From assembly GCA_030427505.1 (NCBI GenBank), contig JAUICH010000004.1, forward strand, positions 62,001 to 126,000: a stretch of DNA of 64,000 bases. Direction: 5' to 3'. Below the pieces are notes generated by a model. The model was not told the DNA's origin. It saw only the letters and a list, made by a program, of their open reading frames with translations, and made no database searches. Position 1 is the first letter of the stretch; each line of letters opens with the position of its first letter. Below, one piece after another: positions 26,667 to 34,260 of the stretch. The position numbers and the translations under genes were made by a program. The DNA is from Verrucomicrobiia bacterium. GTDB taxonomy: Bacteria > Verrucomicrobiota > Verrucomicrobiia > Verrucomicrobiales > DEV007.

Positions 26667-27668
26667 TCAGGAAAACGCGCTGATGAATCCCGCCTCCAGG
26701 GCCAGGGTCTCGTGGACGTTCGTGTTGAGGTGGGTGCGCAGGGTTTCCACCGCGTCCACCTTCCGCCGGAGATCGTCGCCGCTGAGGGCTTCCGCCAGCC
26801 GGGCGGTAGCCGGGGCGTAGGCCGGGAGGTCCAGGCTGGAGGACCCGTTCTGCTGGCGCAGGGCATCGCCGAACCAGGCCAGGAGGTACTCCAGGAAACG
26901 GTTGCGGCGTTCCAGGTATTCGGACTCGGTGAGGGCTTTGAAGTAGTCCTCCCGCCGCTTCAGCCAGTCGCCGCCATCGGTGGTTCTTTTGTAGTGCGCC
27001 ACCTCGGCCTTCATCGCGTCGTCGTGCTTGTTCGCGATGCGGGCCTTTTCCGCTTTCAAGAGACCGGAAAAGGTTCCCATCAGGCTGAGGGCGCCAGAGA
27101 TGCCGCCCCGCTTTTCCTTAAAAAAGTCCTGAAGGGCCCGGACCAGGGCCTGACCGGACTCGCCCAAGTCCCCCAGCCCGCCACGGCCGATCAGGGGGAT
27201 GCGGATGCAGCGGGACAAAATGGTTTCCAGGAGCTGCTCCGGGTGCGCCGTGATGAGGAGCAGGACGCAGCGGGGCGGCGGTTCCTCCAGGGTTTTCAGG
27301 AAAGCGTTTTCCGCCGAGGCATTCATGCGGTCCGCCTCCACGATGATGGCGAACTTGTGCACGTTCGCCGGGGCGCTCATGTGCAGGCTGTGCTCCGCCT
27401 CTCGCATGTTGTCCACCGTGATGCGGCGGGACTTGGACTGCGGCTCCGTGACGGTGACATACTGGCTGCGTAAATCGCCCAAATCCTCCGGCTCCGGAGG
27501 TTCCGGCGAGCCGCCGCTTCCCTCCCCGTTGACCAAATAGATCAGCCGCCGGGCCAGGGCGCGTTTCCCGCTGCCTTCGGGGCCGGTGATCAGGTAGGCG
27601 TGCGCCAGGCGGCTGCCGGCGTGGGCGCGCTCCAGGTAGGAAAAGGCTTTGTCAGGGGAAAACGCCAT
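26667..27668 (-). CDS. holB: DNA polymerase III delta-prime subunit
   Basis: A 333-residue clamp-loader AAA+ protein. YLITGPEGSGKRALARRL is the P-loop region. FAIIVEADRMNASAENAFLKTLEEPP is the diagnostic HolB block, followed by the sensor-1/arginine-finger region ILSRCIRI. The zinc-binding cysteine module usual after the first helix is missing; that position is a Pro/Gly-rich linker (EGSGGSPEPPEPEDLG). Its start overlaps the end of tmk by 17 bp, the common tmk-holB arrangement that suggests translational coupling. Confidence 0.93.
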   Translation of the reverse strand: MAFSPDKAFSYLERAHAGSRLAHAYLITGPEGSGKRALARRLIYLVNGEGSGGSPEPPEPEDLGDLRSQYVTVTEPQSKSRRITVDNMREAEHSLHMSAPANVHKFAIIVEADRMNASAENAFLKTLEEPPPRCVLLLITAHPEQLLETILSRCIRIPLIGRGGLGDLGESGQALVRALQDFFKEKRGGISGALSLMGTFSGLLKAEKARIANKHDDAMKAEVAHYKRTTDGGDWLKRREDYFKALTESEYLERRNRFLEYLLAWFGDALRQQNGSSSLDLPAYAPATARLAEALSGDDLRRKVDAVETLRTHLNTNVHETLALEAGFISAFS

Positions 27669-28404
27669 GGAAATGCTTTTTCAGGAGAGACCAGATCTCT
27701 TCCGCGATGGTAGCCGAATCCCGCGCCGCGTCCAATACCGCGAATCGTTCCGGCTCCGCCTGGGCCAGGCCCAGATACCCGGCGCGGACCAATTCGTAAA
27801 ATCCGGCGGGCTGGTTTTCCATGCGGTCGCTCACCCCTTCGCCCTCTTCTTTCTTCGTCGAAACGTGGGCCCGCTCCCGTGCCGTGGCGGCATCCATATC
27901 GAGAAGAAACGTGATGTCCGGTACGCAGTTCCCCGAGACGAAGCGATTGATGGACCGGATGATGTCCAAGTCCAGCCCCCTTCCCGCGCCCTGATAAACC
28001 GTGGTGGAATCAAAAAACCGGTCCGCCACCACATGCGTCCCCGCCTCCAAAGCGGGCCCGATCACGTCGCGAACCAGTTGGGCCCGGCTCGCCGAAAACA
28101 GCAGCAGCTCCGCCTCCGGCGTCAGGGCTTCCCCCTCCGGATCGTATTGGAGCAGGCTACGTATTTTTTCCCCAATCGCGGTCCCCCCCGGTTCCCGCGT
28201 CAGCAGCACCTTCATCCCCGCCCCCTCCAGCCGCTCCCGCAGCAGCGCGATCTGGGTGGATTTCCCGCAGCCCTCCGAACCCTCAAACGTGATGAAAAGG
28301 CCCGTGGCGGAGTCTGAGGTGGCGATCTCTTCTTCAGCGGAAGCCTCACCGCTGGCGCCGGGGGCCGGTCTAATATCCTGATCCTGCGTCATTGACGCCT
28401 CCAC
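27652..28404 (-). CDS. tmk: Thymidylate kinase
   Basis: A 250-residue dTMP kinase (dTMP to dTDP). The P-loop is FEGSEGCGKSTQ, the dTMP-binding part LTREPGGTAIGEKIR, and the catalytic stretch ADRFFDSTTVYQGAGRGLD. A non-conserved, acidic N-terminal extension of about 35 residues precedes the core. Translation may start at the ATG at 28390-28392 (MTQDQD) instead. It is coupled to holB by a 17-bp overlap, and the STAND gene ends 67 bp upstream of it on the same strand. Confidence 0.95.
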   Translation of the reverse strand: MEASMTQDQDIRPAPGASGEASAEEEIATSDSATGLFITFEGSEGCGKSTQIALLRERLEGAGMKVLLTREPGGTAIGEKIRSLLQYDPEGEALTPEAELLLFSASRAQLVRDVIGPALEAGTHVVADRFFDSTTVYQGAGRGLDLDIIRSINRFVSGNCVPDITFLLDMDAATARERAHVSTKKEEGEGVSDRMENQPAGFYELVRAGYLGLAQAEPERFAVLDAARDSATIAEEIWSLLKKHFHGVFP

Positions 28405-28471
28405 CTATGGCGTGACGGCGGGGGCTTGTCGAACTGGAATTGGACGTTGACTCTTGTCCGCCCGGTACGCT

Positions 28472-31363
28472 TTAGTCCGCTCCTGGATCCGGCAGTCCGA
28501 CAGATGTGAACAGTTCAGACAGAGAAGCCTTGATCCGCTCCTCCGGCCATTCAAGCGCTTCAAGCAGGGAGACATAGTTCAGGAAGACTACCTCTTTGTG
28601 GGGATGGGCATGCCCCGTCCTCGCCTCGAAGAGTAAGAAGATTTTCAGACAATTGCGGGCATGCGGCGCCGCTTCCTCTTCGCGGTTGGTCGCCTGGAGC
28701 AGCTGGGCCAGGTTGTTGAGGTCGACCGCCACCGTGGGGTGCTCCGGACCCAGGGCGGCCTCGTCGATCCGCAGCGCCCGCTCCATCAGGGGCTCGGCTT
28801 CCTTGAGCCGGTTGGTGTCCTGGAGCAGCTGGGCCAGGTTGTTGAGGTCTCGCGCCACCGTGGGGTGCTCCGGGCCATAGGCGGCCTCGTCGATCCGCAG
28901 CGCCCGCTCCATCAGGGGCTCGGCTTCCTTCAGCCGGTTGGTCGCCTGGAGCAGCTGGGCCAGGTTGTTGAGGTCGACCGCCACTCTGGGGTGCTCCGGA
29001 CCCAGGGCGGCCTCGTCGATCTTCAGCGCCTGTTTCATCAGGGGCTCGGCTTCCGCATGTTCCGAGCGCCTGAACAGCCACAAAGCGAAATTATTGAGAA
29101 GAGTAGAGAATCCAGAAGGGAATGAGGTATCGCTTGCATGATGGCCTATGCAGGCCCGCAAATGAGATGAAAGCGCTTCCCACTTTTTCCACCCTTCCGG
29201 ATTGTATTCTGTCGAAGGTAAGCTTTGGACCAGGATGTCCACGACCTTTCCCCGTAACTCCGCACCGGAATCTTCGGAGGCCAATAAGTCGGCTCGGGTG
29301 ACTTCCTGAACCAACCGGTGGGCGGTAACCAGAAGACCATCCTTAGACCATTGAAGAAGGGAATAGTTAGCCAGTCGGGCCAGGGCATCCCGGTAGTCTA
29401 GGGGCTCGCTCTCGGACTCTTTCAAAGAATCAAAACACTCAATGGGAAAGGGCTCCGGAGCCAGCCAGGAAAGCACTTGGAGGATATCAAGCGCTGGTGC
29501 ACTGAGTTCTGAAATTGAAGACTGCCACACCAAGATTAGCGGCTCCGGGTAGCGATGGGAAACCGAAGAGTGCTGATAAGACAACAGAGGGTTCTTCTTC
29601 GCGCGTGCCTGCCATTCTTGGAGAGCTTCGGCGGGACCCACGTGCTTTTCGCGAAGATAAGCCGCCGCCAGGCGGAGGGCCAAGGGGTGGCGGCCAAGAA
29701 AGTCCGACAGAGCGTCCAACACTTCTTTCGAGTGCCGGCCGGGAAGCCGCTTACGAAGGAAATCTCTGGCTTCTTTTTCTGAAAACACCTCCAGCTCGCT
29801 CACGTTCATCGTATCGACATCCCACTCCGCCAGCCGGGACGTGATGATGACGGGACTGGCGATCTCCGGCAGCAGGGCATAGACCGCATCCCGCGACGTT
29901 TCGGTATCCACGTTATCGAGGATGATCAGCGCCCGGTTTGGATTGGCCCGGGACGCCAGCCACCGGAGCACGGCCCGAACGCGCGGCTCTCGTTCGACTG
30001 CGTCCTTCTCCGGCAGGTCAAGCTTGGTTACCAGAGCCGCCAGGCTATCCAACAGACTCCGGGGTGAGTTGGCCTGGACAAAGAGCGCGGCGTCCAGTTT
30101 TTCTTCCCGGAAAAGCTCCCAGGCAATTTCGACCGCCAAGGCGGTTTTTCCCACGCCACCCGTTCCGTAAACGGCGGCTGGCTGGGTGAAGACATTGGCC
30201 TTCCCCGCCCCACTGGCCGGAAGGCTCAGGCTATCCACCATCCTCTTTCTGATCCGGGCCCTGCCGGTGAAATTCTCGTCCAGGGGCAGAAACGGCAAGG
30301 TATGAACCGGAGAACTCAGGGCGACCGGCGCGGCGCCAGAGGACGAACGAGGCCCATGCACATAGTCTTTGACTTCCTCCAATGCCGAACGCATCGCCCG
30401 CAATTCGTCCTTCAGGCCTTCAAAGTCCTTCCGGGTCTCTCCGGCGAAGCGTGACAAATCGAGGCGGAGGTTCTCCTGAGACTTGAGGATGGTATTGTGG
30501 GAACCTCCCAAATCGGCTGCCAAGTTCTGACGCTGAACGGCGAAGAGGCTGGCGAGTTCGGTGGCCAGAGTCTGGTAGTGACTCTCCAGGGAGGGCCCAG
30601 GGAATGCGGCTTGTTGCAGCAGCTGATCCAGCTTTCCAGACAACTCCGCGTTCTGTCTGAGCGCCTCGTGAAGATCTGTCCTGATGTCCGCCACGGAAAG
30701 GCGCAGAAAGTCTCGCCACGCCGGAGTGCCGTCCTTCCCCTCCTGTTTCAGTTCCTCCCAGAAGAAAGCCTGGAGGCGGCTGTTGAGATATGCCAGGAAC
30801 CACTCCTGAAACAGAGACGGCAGGCCGTCGAGCGCGTTCCGGCTTAACTCGCCACGAATTTCCGCCAAGACTTCGGGAGACTCCGGCTCGTCCAAGAGCC
30901 GCTTCAGGAGATCTTCGCCGATGCCCTGGGTGAGCGAGAGGGCCGCGCCACTCTCCCGGCGTGCGTCCTTCAGCTGATCGAAAAAGCCGTCCACAGCCTC
31001 CCGCTCGTGGAGTGGAAGTTCATTCCAGAGAGTGGAATCGGTGATTCCGTTTTCGGGATCGGCGTAAACGGTTTTACGGAAATGCCGCCGGGCGTTGCCG
31101 CCGGAGGCATCCTCCAGCGCCCGGGACACCGCGCGGGCAAAGGCGGTTTGGAGGCTGCTGCCGGACTCCGTCAATTCATGGAGGAATCGACGTCGAAAGG
31201 CTTTCCCGGCGGCATTTAGAAGCTCGCCCGAAAAGGTAGTGGACAACCCCACGGCAAACCCGGAGAGACCGGTCGGGTCCACCAAGACAAAGGTGGCACC
31301 GACCAGGCCCAGTTTCATGACCGGTCCGGACAACTGGGAGAGGCGGTTGGGCACAGGTTTCAA
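28472..31363 (-). CDS. STAND NTPase with NB-ARC-like core and C-terminal TPRs
   Basis: A 963-residue signal-transduction ATPase of the NLR-like architecture. The N-terminal third (1-335) is not recognised; it has a Gly/Val-rich hydrophobic segment (about 16-50) and a long helical, coiled-coil-like part (about 260-335). The NTPase follows: ENFTGRARIRKRM, P-loop YGTGGVGKT (about 400), Walker B ALIILDNVD (about 480), sensor VIITSRLAEWD, and the GRHPLALRLA element equivalent to GLPLA. A winged-helix-like linker leads to TPRs of 42 residues (about 755-905), three of them nearly identical. Such proteins act as sensors, often in antiphage defence or regulation. No effector domain can be named. Confidence 0.85.
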   Translation of the reverse strand: MKPVPNRLSQLSGPVMKLGLVGATFVLVDPTGLSGFAVGLSTTFSGELLNAAGKAFRRRFLHELTESGSSLQTAFARAVSRALEDASGGNARRHFRKTVYADPENGITDSTLWNELPLHEREAVDGFFDQLKDARRESGAALSLTQGIGEDLLKRLLDEPESPEVLAEIRGELSRNALDGLPSLFQEWFLAYLNSRLQAFFWEELKQEGKDGTPAWRDFLRLSVADIRTDLHEALRQNAELSGKLDQLLQQAAFPGPSLESHYQTLATELASLFAVQRQNLAADLGGSHNTILKSQENLRLDLSRFAGETRKDFEGLKDELRAMRSALEEVKDYVHGPRSSSGAAPVALSSPVHTLPFLPLDENFTGRARIRKRMVDSLSLPASGAGKANVFTQPAAVYGTGGVGKTALAVEIAWELFREEKLDAALFVQANSPRSLLDSLAALVTKLDLPEKDAVEREPRVRAVLRWLASRANPNRALIILDNVDTETSRDAVYALLPEIASPVIITSRLAEWDVDTMNVSELEVFSEKEARDFLRKRLPGRHSKEVLDALSDFLGRHPLALRLAAAYLREKHVGPAEALQEWQARAKKNPLLSYQHSSVSHRYPEPLILVWQSSISELSAPALDILQVLSWLAPEPFPIECFDSLKESESEPLDYRDALARLANYSLLQWSKDGLLVTAHRLVQEVTRADLLASEDSGAELRGKVVDILVQSLPSTEYNPEGWKKWEALSSHLRACIGHHASDTSFPSGFSTLLNNFALWLFRRSEHAEAEPLMKQALKIDEAALGPEHPRVAVDLNNLAQLLQATNRLKEAEPLMERALRIDEAAYGPEHPTVARDLNNLAQLLQDTNRLKEAEPLMERALRIDEAALGPEHPTVAVDLNNLAQLLQATNREEEAAPHARNCLKIFLLFEARTGHAHPHKEVVFLNYVSLLEALEWPEERIKASLSELFTSVGLPDPGAD

Positions 31364-31467
31364 AGAACCCGGATTCGGAGAAAAGGAAAGGCAAAAAGGG
31401 TTAGCGGGAGGAAGGTGGAATTCGTTGGAGAGCAGGAAGCGGACACCGGGCCTTTGGGCGAACGTCT

Positions 31468-31572
31468 GGGCTGACGGCGGACGTCCGCTGGCGGACTTTC
31501 AGCCCGCTAAGATTTTTTCGATTTACCCAGGACTGAAGTCCTGGGCTTTGTGCGGCCGGGCCTTCAGCCCGG
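31468..31572. repeat. Three tandem REP-like palindromes
   Basis: GGGCTGA (31468-31474) pairs with TCAGCCC (31499-31505). CCCAGGACT (31526-31534) pairs with AGTCCTGGG (31537-31545). CCGGGC (31556-31561) pairs with GCCCGG (31567-31572). All share a CTGAAG-type core at or near the loop. They lie upstream of the STAND gene and directly before the octanucleotide array. Confidence 0.6.
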
Positions 31573-31627
31573 TTCTGGGATTGTGGTCTTGGGGTTTGAT
31601 GAGCGGTGTTGGGCATGGGCCGGGTTT

Positions 31628-31851
31628 GTGTCGCCGTGTCGCCGTGTCGCCGTGTCGCCGTGTCGCCGTGTCGCCGTGTCGCCGTGTCGCCGTGTCGCCG
31701 TGTCGCCGTGTCGCCGTGTCGCCGTGTCGCCGTGTCGCCGTGGCATCGTGGCATCGTGGCATCGTCGCATCGTCGCATCGTCGCATCGTCGCATCGTCGC
31801 ATCGTCGCATCGTCGCATCGTCGCATCGTCGCATCGTCGCATCGTCGCATC
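31628..31851 (+). repeat. Octanucleotide tandem array, 28 units
   Basis: The array is 14 perfect units of GTGTCGCC (31628-31739), then 3 of GTGGCATC (31740-31763), then 11 of GTCGCATC (31764-31851), all in one 8-bp phase with no interruption. Because 8 is not a multiple of 3, several frames remain open and give artificial repetitive peptides; I do not call a gene. The stretch from 31852 to 32141, up to hisI, has no other recognisable element. Confidence 0.95.
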
Positions 31852-32141
31852 GTGCGAGGATGAGGGCGTTGCCGTTTGGATGATGGTGTCACCGATGGGA
31901 AAGGTGGCGATGCCGCAAGGGATTGCCGTGGAGATGTTGGGGCCGGGGCCGGTATTAATTCGCTGGCCGCCGGCGGCTTGCTGAGAACCGCTTACCTCCG
32001 TGGTTGCATCCGGGGCGGAGGTCATTAAGGTTTTCGGCTCGCGATTTGGGTGAGTTTCGTATCTGTTTTGGTTCCTCTTTGGCGAACCGCTGTTATTGAG
32101 TTTCTCTCCCGAACCCGACTAACACCACTTCACTTCACATC

Positions 32142-32618
32142 ATGGACATTGAGAAAGAATTCTTCTTTGGCGAGCGGACGGACAAGAAGGCCGTGGAGGA
32201 GGCGATGACCTTTGCGCCGAAGTTTGACGAGAACGGCCTGATCACGGTGGTGACGCAGGACGCGGACACGAATGAGGTGCTGATGGTGGCCTACATGAAC
32301 GCGGAGTCCCTAGCGAAGACGATCGAGCGCGGGGAAGCGGTCTATTTCAGCCGGAGCCGGCAGTGTCTCTGGCACAAGGGCGACACCTCGGGCCACGTGC
32401 AGGAGGTCGTCAGCATGCTGGTGGACTGCGACCAGGACGCGCTGGTGATGAAGGTCCGCCAGAAGGGCCCGGGCTGCTGCCACGTGGGCTTCCGTAGTTG
32501 CTTCTATCGCCGCCTGCCGAAGCTGGAAGACCTGGAAAAGGCCGCCAGCGGCGAACCGGTGGGCCTTGAGCCGGAGATTGAGGATAAAGCGTACGATCCG
32601 GATAAGGTGTACTCATGA
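32142..32618 (+). CDS. hisI: Phosphoribosyl-AMP cyclohydrolase
   Basis: A 158-residue single-domain HisI that opens the adenine ring of phosphoribosyl-AMP in histidine synthesis. VLMVAYMNAESLAKTIERGEAVYFSRSR and WHKGDTSGHVQEV are family blocks. The metal ligands are in VDCDQDALVMKV and GPGCCHVGFRSCFYR. About 25 residues precede the usual start and about 30 acidic residues follow the core. No HisE domain is fused. It is not in a his operon here: its neighbours are the repeat array and a repeat-rich gap. Confidence 0.95.
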   Translation: MDIEKEFFFGERTDKKAVEEAMTFAPKFDENGLITVVTQDADTNEVLMVAYMNAESLAKTIERGEAVYFSRSRQCLWHKGDTSGHVQEVVSMLVDCDQDALVMKVRQKGPGCCHVGFRSCFYRRLPKLEDLEKAASGEPVGLEPEIEDKAYDPDKVYS

Positions 32619-32654
32619 GGTTTGGGGTCTTGCTTAGAGGGAGAGTGGCGGGTC

Positions 32655-33023
32655 GTGGCGACGCGCTGCGACAGACAAGGAGAGGGGGAGACAAGGAGAC
32701 AGGGAGTGGCTTCGCCCCGTGGGACGCCTGGGGTGATTTCGTTGGCTGTGGTTTTGTTTTGAGGGGGAGCGGTGGTTTGTAGCGACGCGCTGCGACAGAC
32801 AAGGAGAGGGGGAGACATTGGGACAAGGAGTGGCTTCGCCCTTGAGGTCTGCTTGAGGCGATTTCGCGAGCCGGGTATCGGAGGGCGTGCGTTTTCAGCA
32901 ATTTTTCCAGGTAACGGTGTGTTTCTTTTTCGAGATCCCCACTTTCCTCAGCCTGATTGCTACGCCCCGCCTAATTTCCTTATCTCCCCCTCTCCCCTTC
33001 TCCTTGTCTGTCGCAACGCAATG
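32655..33023. repeat. Duplicated and inverted repeat region in the hisI-parA gap
   Basis: Two direct copies of about 85 bp (from 32655 and from about 32779) share GCGACGCGCTGCGACAGAC, AAGGAGAGGGGGAGAC and GAGTGGCTTCGCCC. A third partial copy at about 32981-33023 is inverted (CTCCCCCTCTCC, then TTGTCTGTCGCAACGC). I see no gene in 32619-33229, and these repeats fill most of it. Confidence 0.65.
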
Positions 33024-33229
33024 ACCGCGCCGCGCCGCTCCCCTCTGGCGGGCGGAACGCGTAGTCCGGCCCCAAAGCTCCCTCGCCCACCAATAACGTA
33101 TGCCTCGCCCCATTCCCCCGACGGAATGAATTCCAAAGAGGGGTTAAGAATTCTACTCGCGCGGGGGGAGAAGTTCCGGCATGGTGTCGTTTGAGACGCG
33201 CTGGGGGCGCGGCTGCTTTCGAGGTTTTC

Positions 33230-34012
33230 ATGAGAATCATCGCCATTGCGAATCAGAAGGGGGGCGTGGGGAAGACGACCACGTCAATCAATCTGGGTGC
33301 CTGCCTGGGTGAACGGGGGTTGCGCACTTTGGTCCTGGACCTGGACCCTCAGGCCAATGCCACCAGCGCCGTGGGCCTGTCGCCCGGCGATCATGAGAGC
33401 GTTTACCAGTCGCTCATTCAGGGAAACTCGGACATGAACCGGCTGTGCGTGCAGACGAAGTACCCGAACCTGTCCATCATTCCTTCCGACATGGACCTGG
33501 CGGGTTGCGAGATCGAGCTGGCGCGGGATGACGATCACCTCATCCGGCTGCGGCGGCTGCTGCATGACTTCCGCCCCCAGGCGCCGTATGACGCCATGCT
33601 GATGGACTGCCCCCCTTCCCTGGGCGTGCTCATGACCTCCGCCCTGGCCTCGGCGGATGAGGTCATCATTCCTCTACAGTGTGAGTATTTCGGCCTGGAA
33701 GGCCTTTCCAAAATCGTGCGGGTTCTGGAGCAGATCAAAAACTCCGGGGCCAATCCCGGCGTGGAGATCGAGGGCATCGTCATGACCATGGCGGACACGC
33801 GCACGAACCTTTCGCAACAAGTCATCAACGATGTGCGGCAGCATTTTAACGAAACGGTCTATCAGACCATCATCCCCCGAAGCGTCCGGCTGGGCGAGGC
33901 GCCCAGCTTTGGTCAGGTCATCACGGACTACGCCCCGAACAGCACCGGGGCGCACGCCTACCGGTCCCTGGCGGACGAATTCCTGGACCGGCACGCCGTG
34001 GCGGCGGCGTAG
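33230..34012 (+). CDS. parA: ParA/Soj-type chromosome-partitioning ATPase
   Basis: A 260-residue ParA-family ATPase. The deviant Walker A is ANQKGGVGKTTTSINLG at the N terminus. Walker B-like VLDLDPQANAT and DAMLMDCPPSLG follow, then IPLQCEYFGLEGLSKI, as in Soj/ParA. There is no N-terminal HTH domain, which fits chromosomal Soj rather than plasmid P1-type ParA. ATG at 33230 is chosen over a start 39 bp upstream because it begins directly at the conserved MRIIAIANQKGG. parB does not follow; secA does. A perfect palindrome, GCTTTTCCCGGGAAAAGC (34013-34030), starts right at the stop. Confidence 0.92.
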   Translation: MRIIAIANQKGGVGKTTTSINLGACLGERGLRTLVLDLDPQANATSAVGLSPGDHESVYQSLIQGNSDMNRLCVQTKYPNLSIIPSDMDLAGCEIELARDDDHLIRLRRLLHDFRPQAPYDAMLMDCPPSLGVLMTSALASADEVIIPLQCEYFGLEGLSKIVRVLEQIKNSGANPGVEIEGIVMTMADTRTNLSQQVINDVRQHFNETVYQTIIPRSVRLGEAPSFGQVITDYAPNSTGAHAYRSLADEFLDRHAVAAA

Positions 34013-34030
34013 GCTTTTCCCGGGAAAAGC
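34013..34030 (+). repeat. Perfect palindrome after parA
   Basis: GCTTTTCCCGGGAAAAGC directly follows the parA stop. It could act as a weak terminator, though there is no T-run, or as a protein site. The rest of the 248-bp gap before secA has no recognisable element. Confidence 0.45.
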
Positions 34031-34260
34031 GGTTCCCCGGTGCCCGGCCGAGGCAACGAAATCGCAAGATTTCCCGGACCCGGACGTCTGTAATGTGATG
34101 CGGCTCAGCCAGGCAGTGCCCCCGCCCCGGATTGATTTGTTCCGGTTTCGCCGGGAAATGGCGGTTGTGAAATGCCCAAGGCGTCTTTAATTGTCAGCCC
34201 TTCTTACACGATAAGCCGTCCCCCAGGACGCTTGTATTCAGCCTTTAAGGAAATTTTACG

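Noticed and set aside
31628-31851. CRISPR array
   Set aside because: Units are 8 bp with no spacers and there are no cas genes.
31401-32025. Several overlapping open frames encoding repetitive peptides across the octanucleotide array on both strands
   Set aside because: Period-8 DNA without stop codons opens several frames at once. The peptides have no start context or homology; the array is better explained as a tandem repeat.
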